From CAZKXU01 sp964556665 (GTDB taxonomy: Bacteria; Bdellovibrionota_C; UBA2361; CAZKXU01), in contig CAZKXU010000007.1 in assembly GCA_964556665.1 (NCBI GenBank), positions 1 through 55,475 of the forward strand: DNA of 55,475 bases, in the 5' to 3' direction. The notes under the pieces are model-generated. The model ran no database searches and had not been told where the DNA came from. It worked only from the letters and a program-made list of their open reading frames with translations. The position numbers were made by a program, and so were the translations under genes. Below, piece after piece: positions 31,724 to 40,326 of the stretch; positions within the stretch are counted from its first letter, which is position 1; each line of letters starts with the position of its first letter.

Positions 31724-32074
31724 CTACCTTTTCTTACGAATAATAATCTCCGGCTCTGCTCCCTTACTTTGTGGAGCTGAGAGGGCTGTCGCTACTCCAA
31801 GTTTGCGTCGCTTCTTATTACCATCATCACCGGCCGGCTTCTGCCCTTGCCACCCAGTCGGCAATCCACTCAGCGCATCTGCTCCAGTTACACCTTCAGC
31901 CGCTTGCAAATTCTCCTCGATGATCTGCTTATAAATCTCCTCCCGGTAGATTCTAAACTCCTGTGGCGCATCAATTCCAACTCGAATCTGATGACCCTTA
32001 ATCTCCACGATCGTGACCTTAATACTGTCACCGATGTAAAGACTCTCACCCGGTTTTCTAGTAAGTATAAGCAT
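31724..32074 (-). CDS. csrA: Carbon storage regulator CsrA with C-terminal extension
   Basis: RNA-binding translational regulator that represses flagellin and other mRNAs by covering ribosome sites. Residues 1-60 are a complete CsrA core (MLILTRKPGESLYIGD, IRVGIDAPQEFRIYREEIY, with the RNA-contact Arg near 44). Usual length is 60-75; here a further ~50-residue basic, low-complexity tail (KKRRKL, IIIRKKR at the end) follows, which might add RNA contacts or alter FliW binding. The long hairpin element lies upstream. Confidence 0.93.
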   Translation of the reverse strand: MLILTRKPGESLYIGDSIKVTIVEIKGHQIRVGIDAPQEFRIYREEIYKQIIEENLQAAEGVTGADALSGLPTGWQGQKPAGDDGNKKRRKLGVATALSAPQSKGAEPEIIIRKKR

Positions 32075-32140
32075 CGCGCCTTCCCTGGCCCTAAAATCTG
32101 AGCTTCCTGATGCTCAGAAAACAATAAACTGTAGATAATC

Positions 32141-32175
32141 CTAAATCCGGCTGTTGCCGTATTTAGGTCACCTAG
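32141..32175. repeat. 26-bp palindrome plus GTCACCTAG block
   Basis: Same 35-bp block as at 7742 and 55422, with two base changes in the palindrome (loop-side T and one arm T). Followed directly by the long hairpin at 32173. Confidence 0.85.
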
Positions 32176-32322
32176 AAGTAGCAGATCTAACTTTTTTTAG
32201 GCCGAAAAATGCCCGAAAACAGTTCGACAGCAAGCTCACCCTTCGGGTGAATTCGCAAACTTGATAAAGCTGTGTGTTTTCGGGCATTTTTCGCCTTTTC
32301 TTAGTTCGAACTGCTACTTCTA
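32173..32322. repeat. 150-bp hairpin beginning at CTAG
   Basis: TAGAAGTAGCAG (32173-32184) pairs with CTGCTACTTCTA (32311-32322). GCCGAAAAATGCCCGAAAAC pairs with GTTTTCGGGCATTTTTCGCC (one mismatch), and the centre has a CACCC-TTC-GGGTG stem-loop. The left end is CTAG, the right end CTAT. With its leading block it fills most of the 325-bp flgL-csrA gap, which contains no gene. Confidence 0.85.
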
Positions 32323-32399
32323 TGATAATAAATTGCTACATGTTTCTGATGCACGCAATGGTGTAAATGTTGCAATTACTTACTGATATGGCGGAGCCC

Positions 32400-33386
32400 C
32401 TATAGATAATCAATAATACTCTGGTTTAACTGCCTGCCGCTTACTGCCATAGCAGCCTGGAGCGTGTTATTAGCCTCTGCAAGCTTAGTTGCTGCCTCTG
32501 GTAGGTCTACGGCCTGTATACTGGTAAGCGTGGTCTGTGCACTAACTTTAATCGATCCTAAAAGTGATTGGGAAAACTCTATACGATTAAGCCGTCCGCC
32601 AATTCCGCTGCGCTCTGGCATAATATCGTTTGCTATAGCGTCATCTATCGCCTGCATCGCTGCAGTAATGTCATCAGTCTGAACGCTAAATTCAGTGGGC
32701 TGAACATATGCAGCTCCACCCCCATCCGGCGCCCCTGCGGTAAACGTAGTTTTGTATCCAATTAATGAGCGCCCAAGATACTCTAGCCCCTGAATTGCCT
32801 CATCAAAAACAGTATTGCCGGGAGTGTTTACACGCACATAGTCATCATCAGTTACTTTAACATTTTTAGTGACAGCACTACCTGTACTAGCATCGTAAAC
32901 ATAACGCTGCGACTCCGGCCCAGTGCCAGGATTGGTGTAAGTGGCGGCACTATATGGCGGAGTATCATCAATAGCTCCGTGATAGATATAATGCCCCTGA
33001 TACTTTGAATTTGCCAAACTAACTAACTGATCGCGCAGCTGAAATATCTCAGCCGCCATGTTTTGGCGTGCTGGAGCACCCTGAGCTTCATTAGCTCCTT
33101 GTGTGGCGATCTCCTTTGCACGCACTAGCAGCTCATTCGCCTGACTTAGAACATCCTCCTGATATGAAAGCGTACTACTAGCCTGATCCATCCGTTTCAG
33201 ATGACTATCTATCCTGCTGATGCTTTCCCGCGTCTGTGACACAAAGCCGCCTATATTTGTATCACCTGGCACCCGTACTTTAATACCGCTCGAGATCTGA
33301 TCACTGAGCGATGTGGTACGTTCTAGATTTGTCTGAATGTTATTTAAAATCTGTCGAGTTTGGGCTTGTAGTGTAATGCGACTCAT
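32400..33386 (-). CDS. flgL: Hook-filament junction protein FlgL
   Basis: Second junction protein between hook and filament (HAP3). The 328 residues start with the flagellin-type helix (RITLQAQTRQILNNIQ, LSDQISSGIKVRVPGDTNIG) and end with the matching C-terminal helix (EAATKLAEANNTLQAAMAVSG, ending NQSIIDYL). The middle is beta-rich and variable. The start overlaps flgK by 4 bp (ATGA). Confidence 0.94.
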   Translation of the reverse strand: MSRITLQAQTRQILNNIQTNLERTTSLSDQISSGIKVRVPGDTNIGGFVSQTRESISRIDSHLKRMDQASSTLSYQEDVLSQANELLVRAKEIATQGANEAQGAPARQNMAAEIFQLRDQLVSLANSKYQGHYIYHGAIDDTPPYSAATYTNPGTGPESQRYVYDASTGSAVTKNVKVTDDDYVRVNTPGNTVFDEAIQGLEYLGRSLIGYKTTFTAGAPDGGGAAYVQPTEFSVQTDDITAAMQAIDDAIANDIMPERSGIGGRLNRIEFSQSLLGSIKVSAQTTLTSIQAVDLPEAATKLAEANNTLQAAMAVSGRQLNQSIIDYL

Positions 33387-35011
33387 AAATTAATAATCTG
33401 CTCCAAAATTGAATCACCTACTTTGATCATCTTTGCATTAGCCTGGAACTGCCGTTGAAACTGGACCATCTTAGTAAATTCTTCGTCTATACTGACACCG
33501 GCGATCTGATCACGTCTATTGGCCGCAGTTAAATAGGCACTCTCTCCTACCCCTTTATTTATCTTTGATTCAAGCCGCTTATTACCAATTACCGTTACCA
33601 TGTTATCATAGACATCCTGATAGGTTCCAGTGAGACTAAATGATCCCTGAGTAAAGGTGGTACTTGTTGTTCTTAGATCTGCAATGGCCCGTAAATTACT
33701 CCCATCTCCGCTGACGGTTTGAACTGAGCCAGCAGTCGCATCTAAATCACGTGCTGCAGCAATTTCATACGGGTCATCAGGTGCAAACGAAAGTAAATTA
33801 GAGAAGCTTGAGATCCCCAGCGCGCCCAGATCATCCGGGCGTCCATCTCCATCAGCATCTTTTATTCCTGAATAAGTAAAGTCAAAAAGACCGTATACTG
33901 CCGGCGCATTGCCATTTAAATCACGTGAAGAGGGCTGATATCCTGCTAAGCCTGAATTTTCATCGCTACCTAGATAAGTTAAATTCACAGTTGTTAATAG
34001 ATCTCTCGAAATTGCTTCAATGCGTGAGCCGATATCAACAAGCACACCATCTGCATCGAACGGTGAGGTATCAGAGATAGATGCAACACCTCTAATTGCA
34101 AGTAGGCCGCCGATAATTCCCTCTCCTGCACCAATCCTGCCGGTTAAATCCAGATCTGCATGGCCACTAGTCGTATCATAGTCATAAACGATAAAGTTAA
34201 GAATCTGTCCGTCCAGGGAACTTGCTATCGGGCCTGAGGCAAAACTTGGACTCTGCGTAAGTTCCAGATCTCGACTAGTCGCACCAGAGACAAGTGCAAA
34301 GCCACCATCCAAAAACACGTTTACTTTACCGTCATCATCCTCTGTAGTAGTAAAAGTCAATTTTTCCGCAAGTTTATTGAGTAGCGCATCGCGCTGGTCA
34401 CGCTCATCTGCTGCTAATTCACCGGTTGATTCACGTCTTCCTACCGCTATGTTTAGCTCCGCAATCTGTGCTGTTAATGAATTAACCGTTGATATTTCAG
34501 TACCAAGACGACTATCAATCTCTGTCTGCATCGAAGCTATAGTGTTATAGGTGTTTTTTATTGTACTTACAAAGTCATTGCCACGCTCAATCAGGTTTGT
34601 ACGAAGCTCTAAGCTAGAGGGGTTGGCTATGAGATCCTCGACAGCGTTAAAAAAAGCTGTCATCGTGCCGCCGATAGTCTGATTCTGACCGTCTAGAGAG
34701 AAAAGCTCTTCAATCCGGGCGATATAATCATCTTGAACTGCACTGCCCTCTCTTTGTGCTATGGCACTGCGCAGCAGCTGCTCTACATATTCATCCGATG
34801 CGCGGGATACCGTGGCAACTTCAACACCATTTCCTACAGCTAAACCACTGCCGCCATCACTAATGCGTCGTGTTTGAAGTTCAACAGTTCGTCTGGAGTA
34901 AGAATCCGTTCCTGCATTAGCGATATTATTCGATGCTGCAGCTAAAACCGCTTGCAGGGTCTCCAGTCCGCTTTGAGCGTTATTAAGGATTTTTGCGCTA
35001 TAACTTGCCAT
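33383..35011 (-). CDS. flgK: Hook-filament junction protein FlgK
   Basis: First junction protein (HAP1), 542 residues. N-terminal AQSGLETLQAVLAAASNNIANAGT is split by the rod/hook ANNIAN-type motif, followed by YSRRTVELQTR; the C-terminus has SIDEEFTKMVQFQRQFQANAKM and KVGDSILEQIINL, both diagnostic. The region at about 250-420 is Asp/Gly-rich. A sigma-54-type promoter lies about 50 bp upstream, so flgKL (and perhaps csrA-fliW) can be transcribed apart from flgN. Confidence 0.95.
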   Translation of the reverse strand: MASYSAKILNNAQSGLETLQAVLAAASNNIANAGTDSYSRRTVELQTRRISDGGSGLAVGNGVEVATVSRASDEYVEQLLRSAIAQREGSAVQDDYIARIEELFSLDGQNQTIGGTMTAFFNAVEDLIANPSSLELRTNLIERGNDFVSTIKNTYNTIASMQTEIDSRLGTEISTVNSLTAQIAELNIAVGRRESTGELAADERDQRDALLNKLAEKLTFTTTEDDDGKVNVFLDGGFALVSGATSRDLELTQSPSFASGPIASSLDGQILNFIVYDYDTTSGHADLDLTGRIGAGEGIIGGLLAIRGVASISDTSPFDADGVLVDIGSRIEAISRDLLTTVNLTYLGSDENSGLAGYQPSSRDLNGNAPAVYGLFDFTYSGIKDADGDGRPDDLGALGISSFSNLLSFAPDDPYEIAAARDLDATAGSVQTVSGDGSNLRAIADLRTTSTTFTQGSFSLTGTYQDVYDNMVTVIGNKRLESKINKGVGESAYLTAANRRDQIAGVSIDEEFTKMVQFQRQFQANAKMIKVGDSILEQIINL

Positions 35012-35060
35012 CAGCTGCCCGGTAAAATTTGCCTACTTATAGATATCCAATGAATAAGAG

Positions 35061-35076
35061 TGCAAGGGGTGTGCCG
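35061..35076 (-). promoter_or_regulatory. Sigma-54-type promoter for flgK-flgL
   Basis: The minus strand reads CGGCACACCCCTTGCA, with GGCAC at -24, TTGCA at -12 and exact GG-N10-GC spacing: the best match of the three in the window. The predicted leader is about 40 nt. Confidence 0.72.
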
Positions 35077-35111
35077 GGCTCAATGATATGATTGCAATTA
35101 GTGATGAAAAC

Positions 35112-35169
35112 TTTTTTACCACAGAGCACAGAGGACACAGAGAAAATAATTTATCTCTCTGTGGTGAAA
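35112..35169. repeat. TTTACCACAGAG inverted repeat
   Basis: Second copy of the repeat seen at 25376-25443, with ACCACAGAG near one end and CTCTGTGGT near the other. It sits between the flgN stop and the flgK promoter. Confidence 0.75.
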
Positions 35170-35200
35170 TGATCTCTTCTGCTATGCTTAAGGATCCCCC

Positions 35201-35707
35201 CTACACCTCTCTCCTAACGCCACCAATCCCTGTGCGATGGTAGATTTCCTGCATCTTGCCTTGTGGATTATAGCCGCGTACGACACCCTGCGATGTTGAA
35301 CAGATAATGGACAATGTGCCGTTAACTATTTTTAGACAAAATTCATTGATCTGGTTATACTCTTTGACTCTAACAAACAATAGCTTCATCAGCTCTCGCA
35401 GTTTATCACAAAGGGGCAATAACTTTGCACGATCGGAGGGCTCACACTCGCTTGCAATTATCTCTGAAAGCTTCTTTTTCCCCGACTGCGGAAGCTCCTT
35501 TACAAAGAACTCGCGGCTATGTGCCAGCTGTGCAAGTCTACTGCCTAACGCATCTCTCTGCTCTGATATGCTGCTCATTAGAGTGAGGTCCAGCGCTACC
35601 ATGGCTTTACGCTCCTCATCCAAACATAAAAGATACTGTTCGTGTATACTACACTCTTCAGTTAAGACCTGCTCAAGCGCCTTAAGGATCTCATTCCTTT
35701 TTATCAT
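35201..35707 (-). CDS. flgN: FlgN-like flagellar export chaperone
   Basis: From ATG 35707 the protein has 168 residues; the frame upstream runs into a palindromic repeat and its extra 20 residues are repeat-derived. It is helical: ILKALEQVLTEECSIHEQYLLCLDEERKAMVAL, split in heptads, and later LRELMKLLFVRVKEYNQINEFCLKIVNGTL. This is the usual FlgN pattern (a long N-terminal helix hairpin and a C-terminal helix that binds FlgK/FlgL). Position between flgM and flgK supports the call; sequence similarity in this family is weak. Confidence 0.8.
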   Translation of the reverse strand: MIKRNEILKALEQVLTEECSIHEQYLLCLDEERKAMVALDLTLMSSISEQRDALGSRLAQLAHSREFFVKELPQSGKKKLSEIIASECEPSDRAKLLPLCDKLRELMKLLFVRVKEYNQINEFCLKIVNGTLSIICSTSQGVVRGYNPQGKMQEIYHRTGIGGVRREV

Positions 35708-35715
35708 AAACTGGT

Positions 35716-35797
35716 CCTGGGACCGCGGAGCTCCAGCTCCGCAAAATATTGCTTGACCACCGCTCACAAAGCGGAGCTGGAGCTCCGCGGTCCCAGG
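35716..35797. repeat. GGGACCGCGG palindrome between flgM and flgN
   Basis: Perfect 27-bp arms of the AGCTCC subtype (35716-35742, 35771-35797), the same subtype as at 11609-11689 with a different 28-nt loop. Confidence 0.92.
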
Positions 35798-35806
35798 GAT
35801 TTTGGA

Positions 35807-36133
35807 CTATTCACCCGAAGCCAACTTTAAATTATCGACCTCATCATTAAAACCATCCAAAACAGCCTGTGCTAATTCCTCTGTTGCGGCACTCTTTAGC
35901 TCACCCTTAGCATACAAGGCTCTCATTCTCTCAACTTTTTCCCGTCTTTCAGCCAACATCTGCTCAGGATTTAAAATTTTGTTAATATCAGCTGAAACTC
36001 CTATCTCTAGGCTATCTTCACCCGAACGGGAAGACTCTGCGTCAACTTCGCCTGGCTGCTTTCTTTTCTTTGGCTTAATCTGCGGAGTATCGATTCTCTG
36101 AGATAAATCATCTGCTTCAACTTTATTTGTCAT
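35807..36133 (-). CDS. flgM: Anti-sigma-28 factor FlgM
   Basis: Inhibits FliA until exported through the completed hook. The 108 residues have a disordered, charged N-terminus (1-45) and a C-terminal sigma-binding region: ISxxA-like segment near ADINKI, then REKVERMRALYAKGELKSAA and EELAQAVLDGF, matching the KV..IR..I..G.Y pattern of FlgM. Slightly longer than usual. It lies between flgJ and flgN. Confidence 0.85.
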   Translation of the reverse strand: MTNKVEADDLSQRIDTPQIKPKKRKQPGEVDAESSRSGEDSLEIGVSADINKILNPEQMLAERREKVERMRALYAKGELKSAATEELAQAVLDGFNDEVDNLKLASGE

Positions 36134-36151
36134 AGTGCCATCCTTGCTTAA

Positions 36152-36493
36152 CTATTTCTTTAACTTACTCATATCCTGAACAATAACATCCTTTATTCCT
36201 ATGCCCTTCCCTTCAGAAATGCTCTTTGCTAAGGCTTCATTCAGCATATCTCTATAGATGCCCTCCTCCCTACTACCGGTTAGCATACCCTCTGATGGAA
36301 CAGTACTCCACATAGATCTAATCATCTGATGCAAGAGCAATGCCTCAAACTTTTCTGCTGCCTTTTGAATCTCTTTGGGGCTATCTTTACCCTCATTTTC
36401 CCTACCTAACTGCCTTAAACTATTAATGTTATCAATACGTGCTGCACCGCTAGTACTGCCCATCGCTGGGAGGAATAATTTGCCGTCTGACAT
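36152..36493 (-). CDS. flgJ: FlgJ-type rod-binding protein (rod cap domain only)
   Basis: A 113-residue protein with AAEKFEALLLHQMIRSMWSTVP and GIYRDMLNEALAKSISEGKGIG, the N-terminal rod-scaffolding domain of FlgJ. The C-terminal muramidase domain of enterobacterial FlgJ is absent, as in many non-enteric bacteria, so peptidoglycan opening needs another enzyme. Located 15 bp downstream of flgI. Confidence 0.88.
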   Translation of the reverse strand: MSDGKLFLPAMGSTSGAARIDNINSLRQLGRENEGKDSPKEIQKAAEKFEALLLHQMIRSMWSTVPSEGMLTGSREEGIYRDMLNEALAKSISEGKGIGIKDVIVQDMSKLKK

Positions 36494-36508
36494 ATACGTA
36501 CCTTACAA

Positions 36509-37615
36509 TTACATAATTACCAATTCTGCGTTCAGCGCACCTGCTCGTTTCAAGGCTGTTAAAATCGCAATCAGATCACGTGGCGTAGCGCCTATTGCAT
36601 TAATTGCACCTACTACTTCCCCTAGACTTACCGAGCCTTTAATTATGCCAAGACTCCTGTTCTCCTCTCCTACTGTGACATCTGAATTCGTCACCACAGC
36701 AGTATTGCCAGTTTGCGCAAGAGCACCAGGTTGTGAGACCTGAGTTTCCGTACGGATACTGATATTCAAGTTACCGTGTGCTAAAGCCACCGTGCTAACA
36801 CGGACATGCTCACCCATAATAATTGTGCCAGTTCTCTCATTTACAATGATCTTTGCTCCAATGTCAGGTTCCACCTCAATATTCTCTAGTTTTGAAACCA
36901 AACTAATCGGGTCACGCATTAATTCTGCTGAAAGCGGAATCTCTACTGAGGCCGAGTCCACTGCCAAGGCGATTGGGGAGCCGATCTCTCTATTTAATTC
37001 CTGCACTACTCTTTTCATTGTAGTAAAATCAGGCTGCCGCAGTACAATTCTAACGCGCTTACTCTGAAATAGATCAAATGGAATAGACCTCTCTACAACA
37101 CCACCCTCAGCTATTGTACCGACTGTTGGATGATTTTTCTGCGCGGAGTCTCCGCCTCCCTCAATTGAGAATCCACCCACCGTGACTGGGCCCTGAGCAA
37201 TGGCGTAGACATTGCCATCAGCACCTTTAAGCGGAGTAAATATAAGAGTACCGCCCTGCAAACTCTTTGCATCACCAAGCGAGGAGAGCGTGACATCTAT
37301 CTTTGTTCCCGGACGGACAAAGGGCGGCAAAGTTGCCGTCACCATAACGGATGCTACATTCTTTACCTTAATATCCTCTGGGTTTACTCGCACCCCCAGC
37401 CGCTCTAACATATTCGAGAGAGACTTTGTGGTAAACTCTACACTATTACCATCACCTGTGCCGTTTAATCCAATAATGACACCGTATCCGTAAAGCTGAT
37501 TTCCACGAACCCCTTCAATATCTGCGATATCCTTCAAACGTGCCGCATCTGCAAGTTCAAAGGGGATCAGCGATAGTACTGCTGCTAATATTAGATTTCT
37601 AATTAAAGAGGCCAT
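36509..37615 (-). CDS. flgI: Flagellar P-ring protein FlgI
   Basis: Periplasmic ring protein around the rod in the peptidoglycan layer. The 368 residues begin with a signal peptide (about 1-22, cleavage near ADA) and ARLKDIADIEGVRGNQL; NQLYGYGVIIGLNGTGDG and NVASVMVTATLPPF are family signatures, and the C-terminus has INAIGATPRDLIAILTALKRAGAL. The start overlaps flgH by 13 bp. Confidence 0.96.
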   Translation of the reverse strand: MASLIRNLILAAVLSLIPFELADAARLKDIADIEGVRGNQLYGYGVIIGLNGTGDGNSVEFTTKSLSNMLERLGVRVNPEDIKVKNVASVMVTATLPPFVRPGTKIDVTLSSLGDAKSLQGGTLIFTPLKGADGNVYAIAQGPVTVGGFSIEGGGDSAQKNHPTVGTIAEGGVVERSIPFDLFQSKRVRIVLRQPDFTTMKRVVQELNREIGSPIALAVDSASVEIPLSAELMRDPISLVSKLENIEVEPDIGAKIIVNERTGTIIMGEHVRVSTVALAHGNLNISIRTETQVSQPGALAQTGNTAVVTNSDVTVGEENRSLGIIKGSVSLGEVVGAINAIGATPRDLIAILTALKRAGALNAELVIM

Positions 37616-38520
37616 ACTCTCCTTATAAACCTACTTAACCATCCTCCATTCTGCGCTTCTCCAACTGTTCCTTTCCCGTAGTAGTCGATACGCATGTTAG
37701 CGATACGAGAGGAGTCAACCTCATTATTGGAGCTGATATCACGAGGCCGAATTAGTCCGGTGATCACCATTACCTGCTCCTCGCTATTCACTGAGATGAT
37801 CTTCTCCCCTTCTATCCGCAAAATGCCTGATGGTAGCACATCAACCACCATTGCTGAGATTGTTGCTTTTAAAGCTCCTTTACGGGTAGTTTCTCCCTCC
37901 CCTTTAAAATCATTCTGTACTGAGCCTTGAACTATAGACTCCGGCGCAAATCCTGGATTAATTTTATCTGCCCCCTCCGACTCAAACCCTAAAAGATTTT
38001 GAAGTGCAGCCAAAAGAGTAGATTTTTCTTTGACCTGAGTATCAGCCTCTTTACTTCCTTCCGATTTTTCAGAGACTAAGATTGTAATCAGATCCATCGG
38101 CTGCCATGCACGCGCATCTCGATACAGATCATTTTCGGACTTACTCTCCTGATAGAGAGAGGATGAGATACCAGGATCTCCTAAACTAAGAGGTCCATTG
38201 TAGTCACGTACAGGAGGATTGGTACTATGATAAACATAGTAATCAGGCTTATCGGTTTGATCCTCTACGTTCTGTTCTGTGGCAGCATTCCCTTTGACGT
38301 AGGTAAGTCGTGCACGTGCTGCATCACGATATTCATCCTCACGTGCCTGCGCAGCTTGAGCAGTTACCGCCCATCCTTTATTCCGACTTTCCACCACTTT
38401 TCTCTCCTTAAGGTAATTAGCATACTCAAGTGATGGGATTATTGGCCTCTCAGGCGAAGGCACACTACAGCCGCTTAGGAGCATAGCAATTGAAACGAAC
38501 GCAAAATTTTTATTCTTCAT
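37603..38520 (-). CDS. flgH: Flagellar L-ring lipoprotein FlgH
   Basis: Outer-membrane ring lipoprotein. The signal ends in the lipobox LSGC (C18). The core (from about residue 120) shows SLYQESKSENDLYRDARA, DLITILVSEKSEGSKEADT and the C-terminal LIRPRDISSNNEVDSSRIA. At 305 residues it is longer than the usual ~220-235 because about 80 extra residues, charged and helical, lie between the lipobox and the core. FlgA overlaps its start by 4 bp. Confidence 0.95.
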   Translation of the reverse strand: MKNKNFAFVSIAMLLSGCSVPSPERPIIPSLEYANYLKERKVVESRNKGWAVTAQAAQAREDEYRDAARARLTYVKGNAATEQNVEDQTDKPDYYVYHSTNPPVRDYNGPLSLGDPGISSSLYQESKSENDLYRDARAWQPMDLITILVSEKSEGSKEADTQVKEKSTLLAALQNLLGFESEGADKINPGFAPESIVQGSVQNDFKGEGETTRKGALKATISAMVVDVLPSGILRIEGEKIISVNSEEQVMVITGLIRPRDISSNNEVDSSRIANMRIDYYGKGTVGEAQNGGWLSRFIRRVWPL

Positions 38521-39509
38521 GGAATCACCTCTACTAGACCGGCTTCAATCACCCGACCAATAATTAATTTCTTTGAGCTATCATTTCTAATCTTAATCGC
38601 CTGTCCAACAGTACCAGCTTCTATTGCTGTTCCCTTAGCAACAACCTCTAAGATCCCCTGTCGAAAACGCATATTTACCTTAGATCCAGTATCAATGACT
38701 GCTGGAAGAATTAGTTTATTTTGACGAAAGACCTCTCCAAATCCTATATTTTGCTTAGTTTCTAAACCAATTACTCGTGTCTGATTTATAGCTGCATCCT
38801 TTGGAATTGCTGCCAGATTAAGCCTTGCCATAGCAACATCCCCTGGCTCAACTAAAGCACCTTTTGTGATAGGGCGAGTAGCTACAGGAACTTCTAACCA
38901 CTCATCAACACTTGCATCAACCCTAAATCTTGTTTCTTCCGGTAGCTCATTTATCTCACTAGGTGAGACAGTCGCTTTTAACTCTATATTAATAAATCCT
39001 GGTCTTGCATTTATGCTCTTAAGCGCTTCAATCTTGGTTATGCCTGGAACGACAAAGACGTCATCTGCGTAATCGATCGAATTGAGTTTAATTTCTGCAC
39101 TTCTTGTTTTTAAAAATTCTTCTACAGCATTCCTAATCTCATCTGTTCCTAGCAATCGTGAAGCTCTTGCAACTTCAATCTGTCTAGGAAAGAGATATCC
39201 CACTTTGCTAAGATCAACACCTGCCTCCTTCATGCGACCGATTATGTTCTCAGCTGTGAGAAGTAATACCTTTCCTGGAGCAGGACTCTTTTCAATCACA
39301 ATCTTTCGTAGCGCTACTAGCGCATCCTGCTCGATGTTAAGAGGAGAACTTATATCTGCAATGTCGGAAAGTCTGATGCGCTGCGTTGTAACAGTAACAG
39401 TTGAACGTCCTCGAACTTCAATCTGTCGCTTAAAGATAAGCGGATCGGCATACAACCTAAGTTGTGCTAGCAAAAGAAAGGTAATTAATGCTCCTAATGA
39501 TCTAATCAT
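38517..39509 (-). CDS. flgA: P-ring assembly chaperone FlgA
   Basis: Periplasmic chaperone for P-ring formation. The 330 residues start with a signal peptide (about 1-21). The C-terminal SAF-like domain has VATRPITKGALVEPGDVAMARLN split over its strands, VIGLETKQNIGFGEVFRQNKL and VIDTGSKVNMRFRQGILEVVAKG, typical of FlgA. The N-terminal part (about 25-190) is a longer extension than in enteric FlgA. The gene lies 7 bp after flgG and overlaps flgH. Confidence 0.93.
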   Translation of the reverse strand: MIRSLGALITFLLLAQLRLYADPLIFKRQIEVRGRSTVTVTTQRIRLSDIADISSPLNIEQDALVALRKIVIEKSPAPGKVLLLTAENIIGRMKEAGVDLSKVGYLFPRQIEVARASRLLGTDEIRNAVEEFLKTRSAEIKLNSIDYADDVFVVPGITKIEALKSINARPGFINIELKATVSPSEINELPEETRFRVDASVDEWLEVPVATRPITKGALVEPGDVAMARLNLAAIPKDAAINQTRVIGLETKQNIGFGEVFRQNKLILPAVIDTGSKVNMRFRQGILEVVAKGTAIEAGTVGQAIKIRNDSSKKLIIGRVIEAGLVEVIP

Positions 39510-39516
39510 TGAATGC

Positions 39517-40305
39517 CTATCGTTTTAGATTAATTGCTAAACTTAACATATTGTCTGAGGTTTCTATGCCTTTAGATGAAGCTTCATAGGCTCTTTGGCC
39601 TACAATCATATTAACTACCTCCTCAACGATACTTACGTTGCTGCTCTCTAAAAATCCCTGAGTAAGTCTTCCAATACCATCAAGACTGAAGGTTCCAGTG
39701 GTAGGAGAGCCGGAGGACTGTGTTTCTTCAAATAAATTTCTGCCTATGGCGCGTAGTCCGGCATTATTAGGAAATCTTACTGCGGTAAAAGTACCAACCT
39801 CAGTTGCAGTCGCTGAACCAGGAGTTCTAGCTGATACTATACCATCTTGAGATACCGAGATTGATAATGCATCGGATGGTATAGAGATACCTGGATCAAC
39901 CACCAATCCATCCGAAGTAACTATCTGACCATTCTGATCGAGCTTAAATGAGCCTGAGCGAGTATAAGCACTAGTCCCATCTGCCTGTTGCACCTGAAAG
40001 AATCCATCTCCCTCCACAGCTAAATCAAGCTGATTCCCGGTTGACGTAAGATCTCCTTGCGCGAAGATCTTTTGCACTGCTGCTGTTTTAACACCCAAAC
40101 CGACCTGCACACCGCTTGGATTATTTGTAGTGGCAGAGGTCTGAGCTCCTGGCTCAACCAGGTACTGATAGATCAGATCCTGAAAATCGGCTCGGCTCTT
40201 CTTATATCCGGTAGTATTTACGTTAGCGAGATTATTCGAGATCACATCGATATTTGTTTGCTGCGCGTTCATCCCTGTTGCTGCGGTGTAAAGTGCTCTA
40301 ATCAT
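39517..40305 (-). CDS. flgG: Flagellar distal rod protein FlgG
   Basis: 262 residues, the standard length. N-terminal MIRALYTAATGMNAQQTN followed by VISNNLANVNTTGYKKSR; the diagnostic LQGDLxxTGNxLDLAVEGDGFFQV segment is recognisable (GDLTSTGNQLDLAVEGDGFF), and the C-terminus VSIVEEVVNMIVGQRAYEAS is classic. It lies 21 bp after flgF. Confidence 0.97.
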   Translation of the reverse strand: MIRALYTAATGMNAQQTNIDVISNNLANVNTTGYKKSRADFQDLIYQYLVEPGAQTSATTNNPSGVQVGLGVKTAAVQKIFAQGDLTSTGNQLDLAVEGDGFFQVQQADGTSAYTRSGSFKLDQNGQIVTSDGLVVDPGISIPSDALSISVSQDGIVSARTPGSATATEVGTFTAVRFPNNAGLRAIGRNLFEETQSSGSPTTGTFSLDGIGRLTQGFLESSNVSIVEEVVNMIVGQRAYEASSKGIETSDNMLSLAINLKR

Positions 40306-40326
40306 AGTTGCATAACCTCACTATTT

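Noticed and set aside
35201..35767. 188-residue version of FlgN
   Set aside because: The extra N-terminal residues are read from the palindromic repeat; ATG 35707 is the likely start.
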